From Siniperca chuatsi (taxonomy: Eukaryota > Chordata > Actinopteri > Centrarchiformes > Sinipercidae), in assembly GCF_020085105.1 (NCBI RefSeq), contig NC_058059.1, positions 18,975,042 through 19,039,041 on the forward strand: DNA of 64,000 nt, written 5' to 3'. The first letter of the stretch is position 1, and the number at the start of each line of letters is the position of its first letter. Positions 24,601-36,975 of this stretch are shown one piece after another. The translations under genes and the position numbers were made by a program. The notes under the pieces are model-generated. The model had not been told where the DNA came from, searched no databases, and saw only the letters and a program-made list of their open reading frames with translations.

Positions 24601-25472
24601 ATTTAGTTCAATTTAGGAACCTATGACCTGGGATTCAATTTTTGTGGTATTTTTTTTGCTTGCTTTATTTCTTTTGTTCATTCCCCCCATTCCATGTCTA
24701 TCAGTATCACAGCACTCCAGTCAGTATCTGTGCATCTCTTCACAGCTCTTTGCTTCAGTCTGTGCAGCTGCTATCCTCAGGAGACACCTAATGGTGTGGA
24801 AGGTTTTCGCACCCAAGTAAGTGCCTGAATGGATTTTCCAGCTCACACAAACTCACTAACCGTAAAGGCTTTTGAGGATATGGACACGGTTTAACTGCCT
24901 ACCACTTCCTCTGTCCAGGCTGTTCATTGGTGAAGGTCTGCTTTTCTGTAGGCGTATGTAAGATATACCTATTTACATCTGCTTATCTTAAAGGAGGAAT
25001 ACTTTCATTTTTGTATTAATGTTATTGTGCTTGTCATTCCCAGTCCAGTGAATATTAGTGAATGCTTGTGAACATGGACTGTTTCTTTAAAAAAAATCAT
25101 ATTTTGAATAAAAATGTTAATTTATAGAACTTCAAAAAAATTGTGTTTGGTCTTGGAGCTGCATTTTATAATTGCTAATCTATACGGTTATATTATGTGT
25201 TGAGATGTACTATATTGTCATTGTTATGTAGGTGTATTGCACAGCCACTAGTAAAAGTACACAGCTTGTTGGAGATGATAGAATTTTTAAATTACAATCA
25301 ATCCCACCCACCATTACAGAGTCCTCTGTTTTCTCCTTGCAGGTTAATGTTTGAGGCCTCAGGGTTCCTGGTGAGCAGCGTATCTCTGCTGCTCGGGGTC
25401 ACATTAGTGCTGAGAGTAGACGTGGCCGTGGGCCGCTGGTTTAAGAGACTTATCCCAGATGCATCCAGGTAG
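15699..25472 (+). CDS. pigo: GPI ethanolamine phosphate transferase 3 (PIG-O), complete
   Basis: PIG-O, an ER multipass enzyme working with PIG-F, adds ethanolamine phosphate to the third mannose of the GPI precursor, the group later joined to proteins. Coding exons: 15699-16176, 16887-17030, 17311-17434, 17715-17874, 19883-20065, 20232-21828, 21981-22184, 23142-23326, 24746-24816, 25343-25472. They join in frame to 1091 residues (human 1089). A membrane anchor spans about residues 7-31. The lumenal alkaline-phosphatase-like domain keeps its metal and nucleophile motifs: LLIIDAL (Asp70), PPTTTMQR (117-123), FMGDD (165-169), [10 protein letters not shown] (219-228), GDHGM (265-269) and GDHGGES (273-279). 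A long multipass C-terminal region follows, mostly in the 1597-base exon, ending [13 protein letters not shown]. All introns obey GT-AG. No break or missing catalytic residue is seen. Confidence 0.97.
16192..16228 (+). repeat. Short retroposon tail in pigo intron (GCTATATAAATAAAG)
   Basis: The sequence GTGCTATATAAATAAAGTTT followed by TATTATTA resembles the 3' tail of fish LINE/SINE elements and sits just inside the intron after the first coding exon. No body of the element can be delimited upstream, because coding sequence begins almost at once. Confidence 0.4.
18236..18300 (+). repeat. SINE/L2-type 3' tail
   Basis: The core GTTGCTTTGGACAAAAGCAT followed by CTGCCAAACGAATGAATG closely resembles the conserved 3' tail shared by fish L2-clade LINEs and their SINEs. 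The 5' tRNA-like head is not recognisable. Confidence 0.6.
19612..19720 (+). repeat. Remnant of a non-autonomous DNA transposon (GGAATGCACCAATAT)
   Basis: The stretch starting GGAATGCACCAATATATTG with following GGCCAATATTCGC and CTATCGGCC motifs resembles a common hAT-like fish element whose ends read GGGATGCACCGATA. It is degenerate and its right boundary is unclear. Confidence 0.4.
22366..22384 (+). repeat. (TA)n microsatellite in pigo intron
   Basis: A short run of TA dinucleotides lies in the 957-base intron 22185-23141. The rest of that intron is AT-rich and shows nothing else recognisable. Confidence 0.8.
23388..24577 (+). mobile_element. Non-autonomous element with terminal inverted repeats, inside pigo intron 23327-24745
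   Basis: The left end reads CCAGTTAAAGGTGTAAGCAA from about 23388. The right end, reverse-complemented from about 24577, reads CAGTTAAAAGGTGGGGTAAG. These are matching inverted ends about 1.19 kb apart. The interior is more GC-rich than the surrounding intron and has no transposase ORF. It fills most of the intron between two correctly spliced pigo exons, so it is intronic and presumably neutral. A clear target-site duplication was not found, and the superfamily is not assignable by eye. Confidence 0.6.
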
Positions 25473-27185
25473 CGACGACACTGCTGCTGCTGCTTTACCA
25501 CAGAAGCCCACCAGAGCTCACTGTGCCACAGAGAAAATGGACATGGTGGTCACTGTAAAGTTTTTTATATAAAAACATTGCCATCGGTGTCTTGCATAAG
25601 GATCCCTACAAACATGTCATGTGAGGGCTATGTTGTGCATTACTGACACTGAGGCCCGCATCCTTTTTAGCCAGAGGGACATCAAATGTTGAACTCTGAG
25701 CTTCTGGACTCACAGTGAAGATGTGCGGGGGTTTTTTGGGGTTGTTTTTTTTTTTTTACAGTGATGAGATGAATCTTGTAAACCACCTCACTCAGCTGAT
25801 GAGGTTGAAGGCTTTTGGAGTTCAGAGTTTTAGAGAGAGAACAACAGTTTCTGAATGTTTCTCCTAAAAGTCTTGTTTTCTAACTTACAGTATGAATGAA
25901 ACCTTCCAAGCTCTCCGAGCCAGACAGTCTTGCAAGTGGTTCATAGTGCAGCAGTCAAAAAGCTTCACTAAATACACACAGTAAACCGTTTACATTAGCT
26001 GCTTGGCTGTCACAGCTGACTAGCAACTTCAGCATTTAAACTAAATTGGCCTTTGAGGTTTTTTTTTCCCACTTCATAACTGAGGCTGACATATACGTGT
26101 ATGTGCAACAGACTGGCTGACTGCCTTTAATGTTATGGAGAGAAAAACGAAAGGAGAAAAAAAAGTGACAGTGAAATTTACACTGATGCCATTTCCTGAT
26201 CCTTTCCCACAGTGATCTACAATTAATGAGCAGGTGAAGGTTCAGTGTTCTTACTGCAGAAACTGAATCTGTGACTCTTCAGCTACAGGATGACCACTTT
26301 AAAGTCAGTCTGCCACCCAGTGTCTGGAGCTACTTCATGATCAATCTGCAAGCTGGTCTACTCTGTTTGGTGAAATCCATCCAAGTGCATTACAGCATGT
26401 CTGTCATCTTAAGTGTCTGCTGGAGGAACTTTTCCATTTTATTTTTTTTGGTATGTTTTGTATTTTCAAGATGTTGAAATAACCAGTGCGTCTGGTTACT
26501 GCCAGTTCATATATAATTAGTGTGTGGTTAGTTTTGTTTGTTTTGTTTTTTTTGTTTTTTTACACAGTTTCAGGTTCTTAATCTGTCACGGTCTTTTTTG
26601 GGGGTGGGTGGGTGCTGATTCCTAACTCTAATGTCTATTTATAATTCAGATTTTTCTTAATCACTGACGATACGTTTTTTTAATCTCAAATGATTTTTTT
26701 TTTCATAATTAGACCTCGTACACCTTTTTTCCCTGGAATAGGTGCCTAGCTTTAAGTAATGCCTTATTTTTTGTGTACAGTGTCATTAAATTGACAGGGT
26801 CATTCAATCCAGGACCTCCAGGAACACTGTCAGTTAATTTATTTCTGCAGGACATCTGAGTCAGTGTCTGGTGTAAGATCTGTTACTGTTCTGCAGCTGT
26901 AGTCAACAGCTAAAGCTCATTAGCTAATGCATGATATCGAAGGGATGTTGAGCTCAGGTTGAATTATCTACAATGCAATAGTACTGCATTTCTCAGGCTG
27001 TTGTATGGGAGTGAGTGGTCATTTAGTGCGGCTGCTGACATCAGCCCAAGTGATGGTTCGGCTAGGTTGTATGATGAAGGGACACTTTGTTTCTGTTCTA
27101 AAATGTTTAATATATAACTGATTAATTAAGATGATTTTACTTTCTGTGAAAAAATGTAATAAAACTTTTACATGACATCTTGGCC
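25473..27185 (+). other. pigo: pigo 3' UTR candidate
   Basis: Non-coding sequence follows the pigo stop codon. The first clear poly(A) hexamer I find is AATAAA at 27158-27163, which would give a 3' UTR of about 1.7 kb. T-rich runs occur at about 25746-25758, 26058-26067 and 26560-26580. No other gene is seen. Confidence 0.5.
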
Positions 27186-28394
27186 TCACAATATTTTATA
27201 TTTATCAATATAAATAAATATCCAGATTAGTCGGAATTTATTCCCTGTTGTGATTTATGTTTCAACTTTAAGATTAGCAGTGCAAACTATTTATACCATG
27301 CATAAAAGTAGTATTTAATGTTTGTTTATTGATCCAAGGACTTGATGGAGGAGTTTTTATTGCCCATCAGTCAAGGTGCTTCATTCATTATTCACCGGGG
27401 CTTTCCACATTTTCAGTTCCCATAAATCTGTAAGTTGTCAAACATCTCACATGTACAAACAGGCAAAGGACACGATTCAATTCAAGAAGCTCTCTGTTCT
27501 TGCCTCAGCCTGTCTATAAAAGGAACGGCTCAAATTCTGTTTCTTACATCAGAGATTAAGGCACACCGTGATCTTTCCGTGTAGAAACTGCAAAGAGAAG
27601 CTTCACTTCAGGTCCACCAGGAGGTCACGTGCCTCCAAATCAGTTATGAACGATGGATTGTTATTTCAGATGCTCATTTTCATTCATCTACTTCATTCAT
27701 ATGGGTAAACTGAAACATGACACTTTCTGATGATAGAGAAAATGGGCCACCACAGGGGGAATGAGCTGCAAATTAAAAACCTGTTTTTCCCAGTAAATAT
27801 ATTTTACTTGTATTAAAGACTCCTGACCAGCTTTGAGATAAAGAATGAAACTCAAATTGAATTCAAATTAGTTTTGTTACACATATCTGATTTTTACCCT
27901 TTAAATGCAAATTACAGAATATAAATTGAAATCCAGAAATCTAAGTACCTGCCAAAGTAACAGGTCTTTCAAGCCACCACAGATACTGTATATTATGGTT
28001 AATTTGTGCTACAGAGGGTGTGAAAATCTCTCTGCACCTGAAAACTTATTTTTACTTGTGTCCTATCTCTTACCCTTTGGAGACAATCACACTGGGGACA
28101 AGTGTTCACTTGTCTGGAGAATGGGATGGATGGATATGCGGGTGTGTTTAAATGAGATCAAGTCTTTGCTGATAAGCAAATAAAAGCAATGCCTTCTGGG
28201 TTTAGATGCCTCCTGAACACTAAGCATCAAAATGTACTTTATTACCTTGGTCACCTAGGCTTTTATTCTAATTGTATAGTAAATCAGATAATTGAAAGAA
28301 CTAAACAGAGTACTAGATTACACCCCCGCCCCCAAAGCAGCTGGCTGAATTCACAATGGTGGCCTCAAGCTTTACAGGCCAGACACTTTTGATT

Positions 28395-28439
28395 TCTCTC
28401 TGTCTATCTCTCTGTCTATCTGTTTGTCTGTCTGTCTAG
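28395..28439 (+). repeat. TCTG/TCTA microsatellite
   Basis: Imperfect tetranucleotide repeats of TCTC, TCTG and TCTA run for about 45 bases. Confidence 0.85.
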
Positions 28440-28440
28440 C

Positions 28441-28710
28441 TTTGAATCTGACAGCTAAATTTAAAGGAGTCAGCTGTTACGATTCAGATGTTGGGGATTC
28501 GGGTGGTACCTGCCTGTCTCATCTCTCTCTCTCTGCAAGTGATGGCAGTAAGCTTTTTGTGCTTTTGGCAGACTGACACCTCCGATTGGTCAGTCCCAAC
28601 CTGTCGCTCATTTCACCATCATGGACACTGCAGCTAAGAGGCAATTGTCACGGCAGCGACAGAGCCTCAGGCTATTATTGCCATAGTGACATAGAGCTTT
28701 ACCTCTTAGT
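28441..28710. promoter_or_regulatory. Possible conserved non-coding element
   Basis: This is a balanced-composition, non-repetitive stretch just after a microsatellite. It contains E-box-like CAGCTG (about 28471), a CCGATTGGTC CCAAT-type site (about 28582) and GGCAATTGTCACGG (about 28640). It has no coding potential. The assignment is from appearance only. Confidence 0.25.
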
Positions 28711-29120
28711 GAGACCCCCCCCCCATTTGACGCATAGCAGACTCATAAATATAAGGATGTGGTCCATCATATGCATATGAATATACATTTACAACCTCTT
28801 CAGTGTCAAAGCTATATCATTGGGATCCATATTGAACAAGTGTATTTTCACATCTTGTAGTCATTTGTGCTAGAAGGGGGTGCCACAGCATCAACTGACT
28901 GGACTTTTAAATTTTGAAGAAAGTCTCTTAAAAACCGTTTCCTTCTCAGGTAAATGTTACTGCCATATAAAACTGTGTTATTTGAATAAACTTTGTTATC
29001 ACTGTGGAGAAAATCCAATTTCTTTGCAGGAGGAAATTCATGCCAAACATAGAAGATAAAAAAAAATCTTAGGAATGTGTTTTCACTCTAAACATTTTGA
29101 AACAGGGAATTGGCTGCTAA

Positions 29121-29400
29121 GATATTCCTTTGCAACTCATTTTATTATTACTTAATGATAGTTTTTGGTGCACAGTTGATTGCGAAGCAACATAAGTTGC
29201 TGGATACCACCACATAAGCTTCCTGTTGGATGAATGGTTACAGCTGTTGCAAAATGTGATAATGGAACTCTCTACTAAGGCTAAAGCTTCAAAGATAAAA
29301 ACGTAGGAAGAAACTGCTTCAGCGATTATGTCCCAGCTCACGACATGAATTCCATAGATTGTATTCAGACAATAAGATGCGATTAATAGTTCTCTTTGTT
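29121..29400. promoter_or_regulatory. Possible conserved non-coding element
   Basis: A high-complexity stretch with GATAAAA, GCGATTA and ATTAATAG cores, embedded in simpler AT-rich DNA and without a plausible coding frame. The minus-strand 97-codon ORF across it has no recognisable domain. Confidence 0.25.
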
Positions 29401-29689
29401 TTGCCTGCATCCCTCATGCTTTATGTTACATGCTGTTACTATACTGTTTTGTTACTAAATGTTAAAACTGAGGTCAGCGGTTCACTGGATATGTTGTGTT
29501 TGTGTTGTATTGAGTACAAAAAAAGAGTTTAAAAAAGTGCGTTTTCATACGGTGTGTTTCGATATGTCATTTGCATTAGGAATGCCACTATCTATAATTA
29601 TCTATATAAAAATAAGTGGTTCTGGCCATATAAAAAACAGTTTGAAGCTTTGGATCTCTTATTATTTTGGATGTGAAACACCATTATGA

Positions 29690-29880
29690 CTGCGAAGCTG
29701 TGGAGCAGATTGCCAAGCTTTCATTCAAAGCATCAGTACCTCTCTAATTGCTCATCATTATCAGATGAGCAGCCCTTTGGACAACAATCCCCACTTTTCA
29801 GCTTGCATCAACTATTAAAGTCAGACCAATTTGTATTATGGAGATGGAAAATCTGCCGTCTGATGTTTGTGCTCTGAGTT
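29690..29880. promoter_or_regulatory. Possible conserved non-coding element
   Basis: A non-repetitive stretch containing TCTAATTG homeobox-type cores and an 8-bp hairpin (TGCTCATC at 29749-29756 with GATGAGCA at 29764-29771). The call is based on composition and motif density only. Confidence 0.22.
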
Positions 29881-32800
29881 CAGTGAGAATGGCTCGATCT
29901 TTCCACAGGGGACTGTGTGAACATAAAATTGTTTTGATGATATCCATCATCACTTTCTGTAGCTCCTTCGATGAGAATGAATAGGGTGCATACATTAGGC
30001 TACACCACTAACTAAGGCTCAGTTACTGGATCTGTGAAGGCAAACTTTGAGTCCACAAACTTGGCCTCTGAAAAATGCCAATCAGGTTAGCTGGAGTTAA
30101 GTGAACAACCTGTTTCAGAAAAAGTGGAATAAGGCCTCTAATCTGATTTTTTTTTCCAACCAGGGTCTCTCTCAACACACACAAAATGAGATTTACCTTT
30201 CATCTGGTTTTCTGGCAGAATATTTAACAGCAACCAAGTCAAAAGTTAGTTGATATAGATAGGAAGTAAAGTAAAAGCCAAAGCCAACGATTCTCTTAAA
30301 TGTTTTCTTCTCTTGTGTAGGCTACTTGTGTAGGCTACTTGTGTAAAAGCAATACCAGGAGGAAAAATACTACTATACTATACTATATTACAAGTAGTTA
30401 GTCCTACATTCTACATGTTACAATAAATAAATCAAGTATTTCCAGTAAAATGTAGGTATTCAAGTGTAGAAATCTCCATCTCTTTTGTTGTGCATCCCCA
30501 GAATTTCAGAGTTGTCCTAAAAGCTTACATTGGAGGTGAACATTTTTATGTGGCTATAAAAGTGATTATTTTATTAACTTATGTTCTCTAATGTTGTGAG
30601 ACTATATAACTAGCAAAAATAACTAAGCAATAAAACACGCCCTTGCTTAATTCAAGCAAATGGGCTGCTACAAGCATATTGGCCTGGTGTGACCACTAGC
30701 ATATGGCACATATAGCATATGTTGGCTAATGTTAGCTAACTTTCGATACATTAGCATTCACAATTATCCCATATTTGTCACTTGTGACCACAGTGGCTGC
30801 TGTTAAGCAAAGTTGCTGCAGCCAACAGTAGGCTATAGTGGCTAATATCCACCTCTGAAATGTAGAGGAAAATGTTTGTCTTTTAAAATGGAAGTATCAG
30901 TATATAGTTCCTTCCAACCTTCCAACCAGTTCTGGATTTTGAGTATTGAATCATCCTAAATGTTTTCAGAATAGCACAACTAAATTATCTTTCTTTTGAT
31001 GCCTCATGTAGGAATTTTGTAGGTTAATGTTCCTGTCTCAAATTATTTTGATGGTGGCAGAAACAGTGGGAAATGTTTGGTTTGTATTAGCGGTGACTTA
31101 ATACAGCTCTGATATGGCTGAGAGAGTCAACATTAAGCAGTGAGGCTGCATCAATGAGATAAAATTACAAACAGTAACACTGGATTACATGCATGCATCG
31201 AATCCCTTGTGTGTGTGAAGGAAATCTAAATCCAACGAGGGAATGGCGGACTCAATGAAAACTACCATATAGAGAAGTAATTATGGAATGTAAATACATT
31301 GAATGGGTATTGCTGAAAAACTACAGACCAGACAAATCAGTCTCTTTTTTAAGTATAGGCTGATAGTTGCAGTGTGCTGATGTCTCGTAAAAGCCTGTTT
31401 GATTTGGTTTTAATGAAAGAGAAGACATGCTGTACAATCAGATTATGTGTATCTGAAAATAAATCAGAAATGATTGGATTATTAATAAACATTAAAATAA
31501 ACGTTTGAAGTCTGCAGAGTGTTTGAATTGTGTGATTAGGGACATAATTGTTTATCCTATTTTAACGAGTTATAATGATGGAGATAGTGGATGGATGGGT
31601 GATTAAGTGATTACAGCACTAATAAAACTGCAATATTTGTTAATTTGCATTGAAACGTCACACTATTCATATTTTTGCAATTATGTAATCACAGAGACTG
31701 AGTAATCTCTTCAATAATCTGTAGGATTTAAGAAGCATATAATGGTTCTCATCACAAGGATGTAATTGTTTCTGAATTTGTACTTTTACAGCAAACCCTG
31801 TTTTCAATACAAATCTCTGTCACTGGGCAATTCAGTTTATACAGTATATAATCAGTAATCTGTCACTTAATTTCTCTTCCAAGCCATGTTTACCTGCATG
31901 TCTCAGATCTTTTTTGTTTCCAATAAAGATTTTACCCAACAAAGATCAGAGCAGCCACTGAAAGTAATTTTGAGAGAGTGAGTCCAGTGTGAAAGAGAAT
32001 ACACAATGGTGGTAAATGATGTACATCGCATTAAAAGTCGGCGGTGTGCTGGAAGGTTTATCACTTGCACAAGATTAGGGATGCAGTCTCACTTCAACTA
32101 TTTGTTTGATGGTTTGATCTCATCATCATTGAAAAAAAACAGAATTCTAAATTAAAGGAAATAAAAAGAAAACAATTCTCTAACTGCTTCCAGAGAACAT
32201 TTCACCATCATTTTGTATTCTGTATGAGTAATAATGCAATGTACACTGCTGTAATAAAAACACCCTTTTACTTAGGGAAATTTGTCTGTAAATGAGTAGT
32301 CTGTTTCTAGCTTGAGCTCATAGTGATAAAAAGAAAATTAATAATCCTACATTTACATAAAGTTGTCAACTCTCTGTAAGTCTATTTTCATTGTACAGGG
32401 ATAATATAAATACTGTTATACCTGAATCTGATGCCATCAAGGTTTACCATGTGCACCTGGCAGAGGGCTCAACATACTCAGAAAAGCAACATGTTCATGT
32501 TCAAAGTAAAAGGCTGCTTCTGCTTCTAGAGTGCTTCTAAAAGGGTCAGTTGCAATAAGGCTTCAAATGCACAGTGAGGGCAGCAGATATGACTATGTGA
32601 AAAGGTTACTTTCCTGATTGCATATCCCTACCTAATACACACATAATTTCCATGGGGGACTGCAGGGCATACTTTTCTGTGTACGGTCGGGTGGAGACAG
32701 CATTCCTTGTACTAAGCATAGTGGCGTACCACAAAAGAAGAAGATACTCAGCGCGTGCATGTGTGTATTATGGATGCATAAAGAGAACTGGATACAGCTT

Positions 32801-33179
32801 CGAAGATGTGTTTTATCCAGCGACTCCTGGTCCTGTTATCAGCCGGGATGCCAAAGAGCAAGCACGAAACGTTGCTCGTGTGACTAAATCCAGTACTTTA
32901 TACATCCATGTATGAAACACACAGGCATCGTAGCTTCAGCAGCTCTGGGTAGCTTGTGGAGAGGAAAAGTCATGATGCCACTTGCGTGAGTTTCGGGTAT
33001 GTAGTCTTTCTAATTACGTCTTAAACTTCAACAGTTTTACAACAACTTTCTTGACATGCAAAATGATCTTAAATTGACAAACATCATATGTGTAATTCAT
33101 GGCACAATTCAAACGGAATCAAAAAATTATTTGTCTCTTGCCACTGACTACTGTACATATTTTTTTCCGAAATAAGGTC

Positions 33180-34013
33180 CCATGGTGGTCCACCAGAAGG
33201 GGAGGGACTTCGCCTCTCTATAAAGAGAACATGAAGCCAAAATGGTTCGACTTCCTAGTATAAAAATACCCGGATCTTCCTCATCGTGGGGCTCATAGAG
33301 CAAGCGCACTAGAGACTCTGCCGGCCCGAGCTGGCTAACTTCTGGTTTAGCCCGCCGCTAAATTGAATGGGGATAAAATGATTTCATGGTGTGGCTCCTC
33401 TAGACTTTCTAAATGTTATTGGAACAAATGGATCAAATTCGGATAGTGAAACGAGTCATTTTGCGGGAGTTGTGATGCTCAAAAAAATGTGTCCACCATT
33501 TTACAGCCACTTCTTTCACAGTGTAAGTCTATGGAAAAAAGTCTTTTTGGGCCCCTGTACATCATGGGATGGACCCGGAAGTTGTAATTACACGGTTTGG
33601 CTGCTATGTCAAATTAGCTTCAAAGCCTGGCGCACTTCCTGGGGGCTTGGTGTGTATCAGTCATAGATTGTATACAAAGATGTGAAGAAGATAAAGTGAA
33701 GCCAAAACATGTTGATCGCCCTCTGGTGGCTGGCTGCAGTTTAGGTCATAAACCCCGCCCCCTCCATGTTAGCGATGGGACATGAGTCAAACTAAAAAAT
33801 CAAAGTACACCTCAAATGATTTTTTTTTCCCAAAGATGATTTCTGTCATTTTAGGTAGTTCTTATCACGCTGATGTATGTTCAAGTGTTCACTTTTCTGA
33901 TAAGTTTGATTTTAAATAGTTATTTGATGCTATAAAAACGGGGTTTCACGTCATGAATTCTTTGTATGTGTAAACCTACTTGGCAACAAAGATGATTCTG
34001 ATTCTGATGATTG
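33180..34013 (+). repeat. Composite of dispersed-repeat fragments ending in a TTCTGA tail
   Basis: Several phrases resemble dispersed fish repeats: CAGTGTAAGTCTATGG (about 33519), GATCGCCCTCTGGTGGCTGG (about 33714) and CATAAACCCCGCCCCCTCCA (about 33748). The right end, ACTTGGCAACAAAGATGATT followed by CTGATTCTGAT (33978-34008), looks like a LINE 3' tail. Boundaries between constituents are not clear, and a 91-codon ORF across it is not protein-like. Confidence 0.5.
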
Positions 34014-34019
34014 ACAGCT

Positions 34020-34047
34020 GAGGCTGGCTCACAATTGAGTCAGCCTC
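34020..34047. other. 12-bp imperfect hairpin
   Basis: GAGGCTGGCTCA at 34020-34031 pairs with TGAGTCAGCCTC at 34036-34047 with one mismatch and a 4-base loop. It lies immediately after the composite repeat and may belong to it. Confidence 0.6.
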
Positions 34048-34309
34048 GATACCGCGGCGCCAACCCCGATCACTACTTCACAGACTCTGACTCCAAATGA
34101 GTTGGACTGATAAAATGTGTGTTCGAGGTGAGCACCAAAACATTGTGTTACTCAAACAACACCCGCATAACAATATTGTTGGCAGCATGTTGCACATTGT
34201 GCATTGAAGTTAATTATTTCAGAGTTTGTCTGAGGCGAGAAAAAAAGTTTGGAGAACTTGGCCAACGTCCATATTGCTAGCTGTTGTCCTGAGGTCTCTG
34301 TCTAACAGT

Positions 34310-34475
34310 AACAGTAGTGATCCTGGGTAACACACATACACACAGTCGTGTTTCCATCACTTCAGAGGACATTACATTGACTTACGTTCATTTCCTGGAG
34401 ACACTTAACGTTAACCCTAACCCAAAACCTAACCTTGCCCTAACCTTAAATCAAGCCTTCACCTGCTCAAAGTGC
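34310..34475 (+). repeat. Dispersed repeat containing TTAACCCTAACCC
   Basis: The order of motifs (GGTAACACACATACACACA, TTCATTTCCTGGAGACACTT, AACGTTAACCCTAACCC, CTAACCTTGCCCTAACCTT) matches a familiar fish interspersed repeat. The telomere-like hexamers are part of this element and not a telomere remnant. Confidence 0.55.
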
Positions 34476-35442
34476 CAAAAAAAATACATTTGAAAAACTC
34501 AACAGCAATGTCTCTTTCCAGAAAAGGTGTATGCAGCGCCCACAGAGACAGAGCATGAAATAAACTGGACATATTCCGGTTCAGGGTTAATGGCCTTGAC
34601 TTATATAAAATTGGTACCTGACGTTCAGAAAGAGTGAAAGTTTTATGCTTAAAGGGATTTGCAGCGGCAGGCCAGGACCTGACCAATCAGCTGGGTCACA
34701 GCAACTGCACACATTAACAACTGAAAGACATACACATATAAGACACAACGTGTTTGCACACAAATGCACTTCTGTTGGCTTCGGTCCTGTGGCACCTTTC
34801 TGTAGGTGAGATCTGTCTCAGTGAGCTGTATCAAAGCCAAGGAGAGATTTATTTTCAAAATGGTATATGTGTTTATCCACTAAGGAAACAATTTGTTGCT
34901 TGAGTGCTCTGAGTTAGCAGTTACTTTTTCTGAGATGCAGATAATTACACGCTGTAAAATGTGACAACTTTGCAATCAAAGTTCTAGAGGCAGTTTAGGC
35001 CTCACTTTGGAAAGAAATGATCAGAAAGTCAACTCAAGTCACGTTTACCTTTATAGCCTAATATCACACACTGAGCCATTGCACATTACACATAACAGCA
35101 ATAAGTCATGGTCCAGCCCAACTAGCATATATGCAAGTAATGGAAGAAAAGAATTCACAAAGAGACCCCTCTCCTTGGATGGCTGGGGATGCAATAGTGC
35201 AAAACAAATGGTAATTACAAGATAATCAGAAGTTAACAAATAGAAGAAAAAAAATACAAGAATGGGATTATAATACAACTATAGGATTATACTAATGATA
35301 ATCTAAAAATAGTCTAAAAAAAAGCATTCCAACAAAACATGTAGATGAAATGTGTCCAGTGGCATTATTTAAATCAAATAAGTGAAGTACATGAATAACA
35401 ATAATAAGTCCATGAAGAAGAATATGGGAGTTCGAATGTTAG

Positions 35443-35745
35443 TTAAAGCTGCACTAATCAACATTTTTACATTAACAATGGATCAGTTCACAATGTGTAA
35501 TGTTAGGTGTCGCTCGTTATTAACTTTACTTTTTTGGTTCATTCTCACTGTTCTCATCAAATGCCTTATCCAGCCATAGCAGGCAGCTGTTTTCAATGAA
35601 AAAGCTCTGATAAACCCACTGTATGCTACCTGTCCAGAAAACAGCAAACAGACAAAAGTTAGCAACTAGCTGGTGAAAACAGCAGAGCATTTAGTAGCTA
35701 ATGAGCCAGATGTTTTCCTCAGACGTTGGTGGAAGCCAAGACTGG
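35443..35745 (+). repeat. 5' part of a TIR element (TTAAAGCTGCA family)
   Basis: The fragment starts TTAAAGCTGCACTAATCAAC at 35443, continues through ATTTTTACATTAACAATGG and AGGTGTCGCTCG, and fades after CGTTGGTGGAAGCCAAGACT at about 35745. A 3' part of what appears to be the same family is at 49228-49461 and overlaps its last about 30 bases. It resembles a common fish non-autonomous DNA transposon. Confidence 0.6.
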
Positions 35746-36924
35746 AGTTAGGATGCTAATGCAGTATGAATTTAATGTAACAGATGGCAAATGCTCTATT
35801 GCCCAGTTGGCACTACACAAGGCCACTGACTGCTGCTTGAAAATGAATAAGAAGAGCTTCGTCTTCAAAGTGGTGAAAACCTTTAGCATTCAAGCATCAA
35901 GGGGACACTGCAAGATTCTGTTGCTCCCACTGAGCGTTAAAGCACCCTGTGTATGTAATTTGACATCGACTCACCTCTCTGGTCTGTCAGTTCTCTGGTC
36001 TTTCCATGTATTTTTTCTACAGGTCTAATATATTTTTGTAGCTTTGTAGTCAGGATTATGTTCATAGTGATCATGCATTATGCTCTACAGTATACAGTGC
36101 CTCGGTATAAATTGATTTTCCCAGGAGGATGATGATCATATCATCTTGAACTGGAAGAAAACAAAAACATAACAAAAACAGACACACAATTGACAAAAGG
36201 TTTAAGATTGGGCGAGTGGTAGTGTTTCAGTCCTTGGAGCAGAAATTGGTTGTAGGCGTTTGAAGTGTGAAAGAGAAGTATTGGCTGTGATAAGATAGCG
36301 ATCTCATCCAACATTTCTGCGTAAATATGAAAGAGGATTTCATTGCTGCTTTTGAAAGCTGGCAAAGGTTTCCGTGCTTGTGGGAAACCTCACCTTGTCT
36401 CACGTCTGTGCCCTACTTTTTAAAAAAGGTCACAGAGCTGAGAAGATCCTCCACAGAACTCCTGAATAGCTGCTAAATGAACCGCTGAACTGCAATTTTA
36501 CTTCACCATTGATGCTCTGAAGTGGAAGAAAGTGACCTAGTGATTTTCTGTTGATCTTCCCAAGGACAATAAAGTGAAAAGGTCAGGTTGCTGAGGCTTG
36601 AGCTCAGGTCCAGCAGCTAACATGGTCTCCCTGCCTAATATACCAGCATGATGCACAGACCGGGTTTACTGCATCAGGTCAAATTACATCAAGTCATAAA
36701 GTAAGAACTCATAAAGATATACATAATTGACTTTACACTGTCATCTTGCAACACTGAAACAATTTCTTCAGCAAGGAAAATAATTCAGCAAATTCAGTTT
36801 TTAATGACTTTCAATGGGGGGGATTCATTTATAAGAATTCATATAAATCATTTAGCTCATCAGTAGTGGTGTTGGGTCTTTAAAAAACTGACAGAAAAAC
36901 TGTATACGGTACATTAAAGAGTTT

Positions 36925-36975
36925 CCCCTCGGGGATCAATAAAGTATTTCTGATTCTGATTCTGATTCTGATTCA
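36925..36975 (+). repeat. LINE-type 3' tail with (TTCTGA)n
   Basis: The sequence CTCGGGGATCAATAAAGTAT is followed by four TTCTGA units (to about 36974). This is the usual signature of a truncated fish LINE 3' end. Confidence 0.65.

Larger units (their letters stand above)
27186..33179. other. Gene-poor interval, left part
   Basis: No exon with family-like translation is visible on either strand. The interval contains a TCTG/TCTA microsatellite (28395-28439), three higher-complexity stretches that look like conserved non-coding DNA (28441-28710, 29121-29400, 29690-29880), and a short tandem duplication near 30318-30345 (units of CTTGTGTAGGCTA). The remainder is AT-rich without recognisable content. 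Confidence 0.55.

Noticed and set aside
34408..34450. Telomere-like TTAACCCTAACCC
   Set aside because: Only one or two degenerate units occur, inside a familiar dispersed repeat, so it is not an interstitial telomere array.
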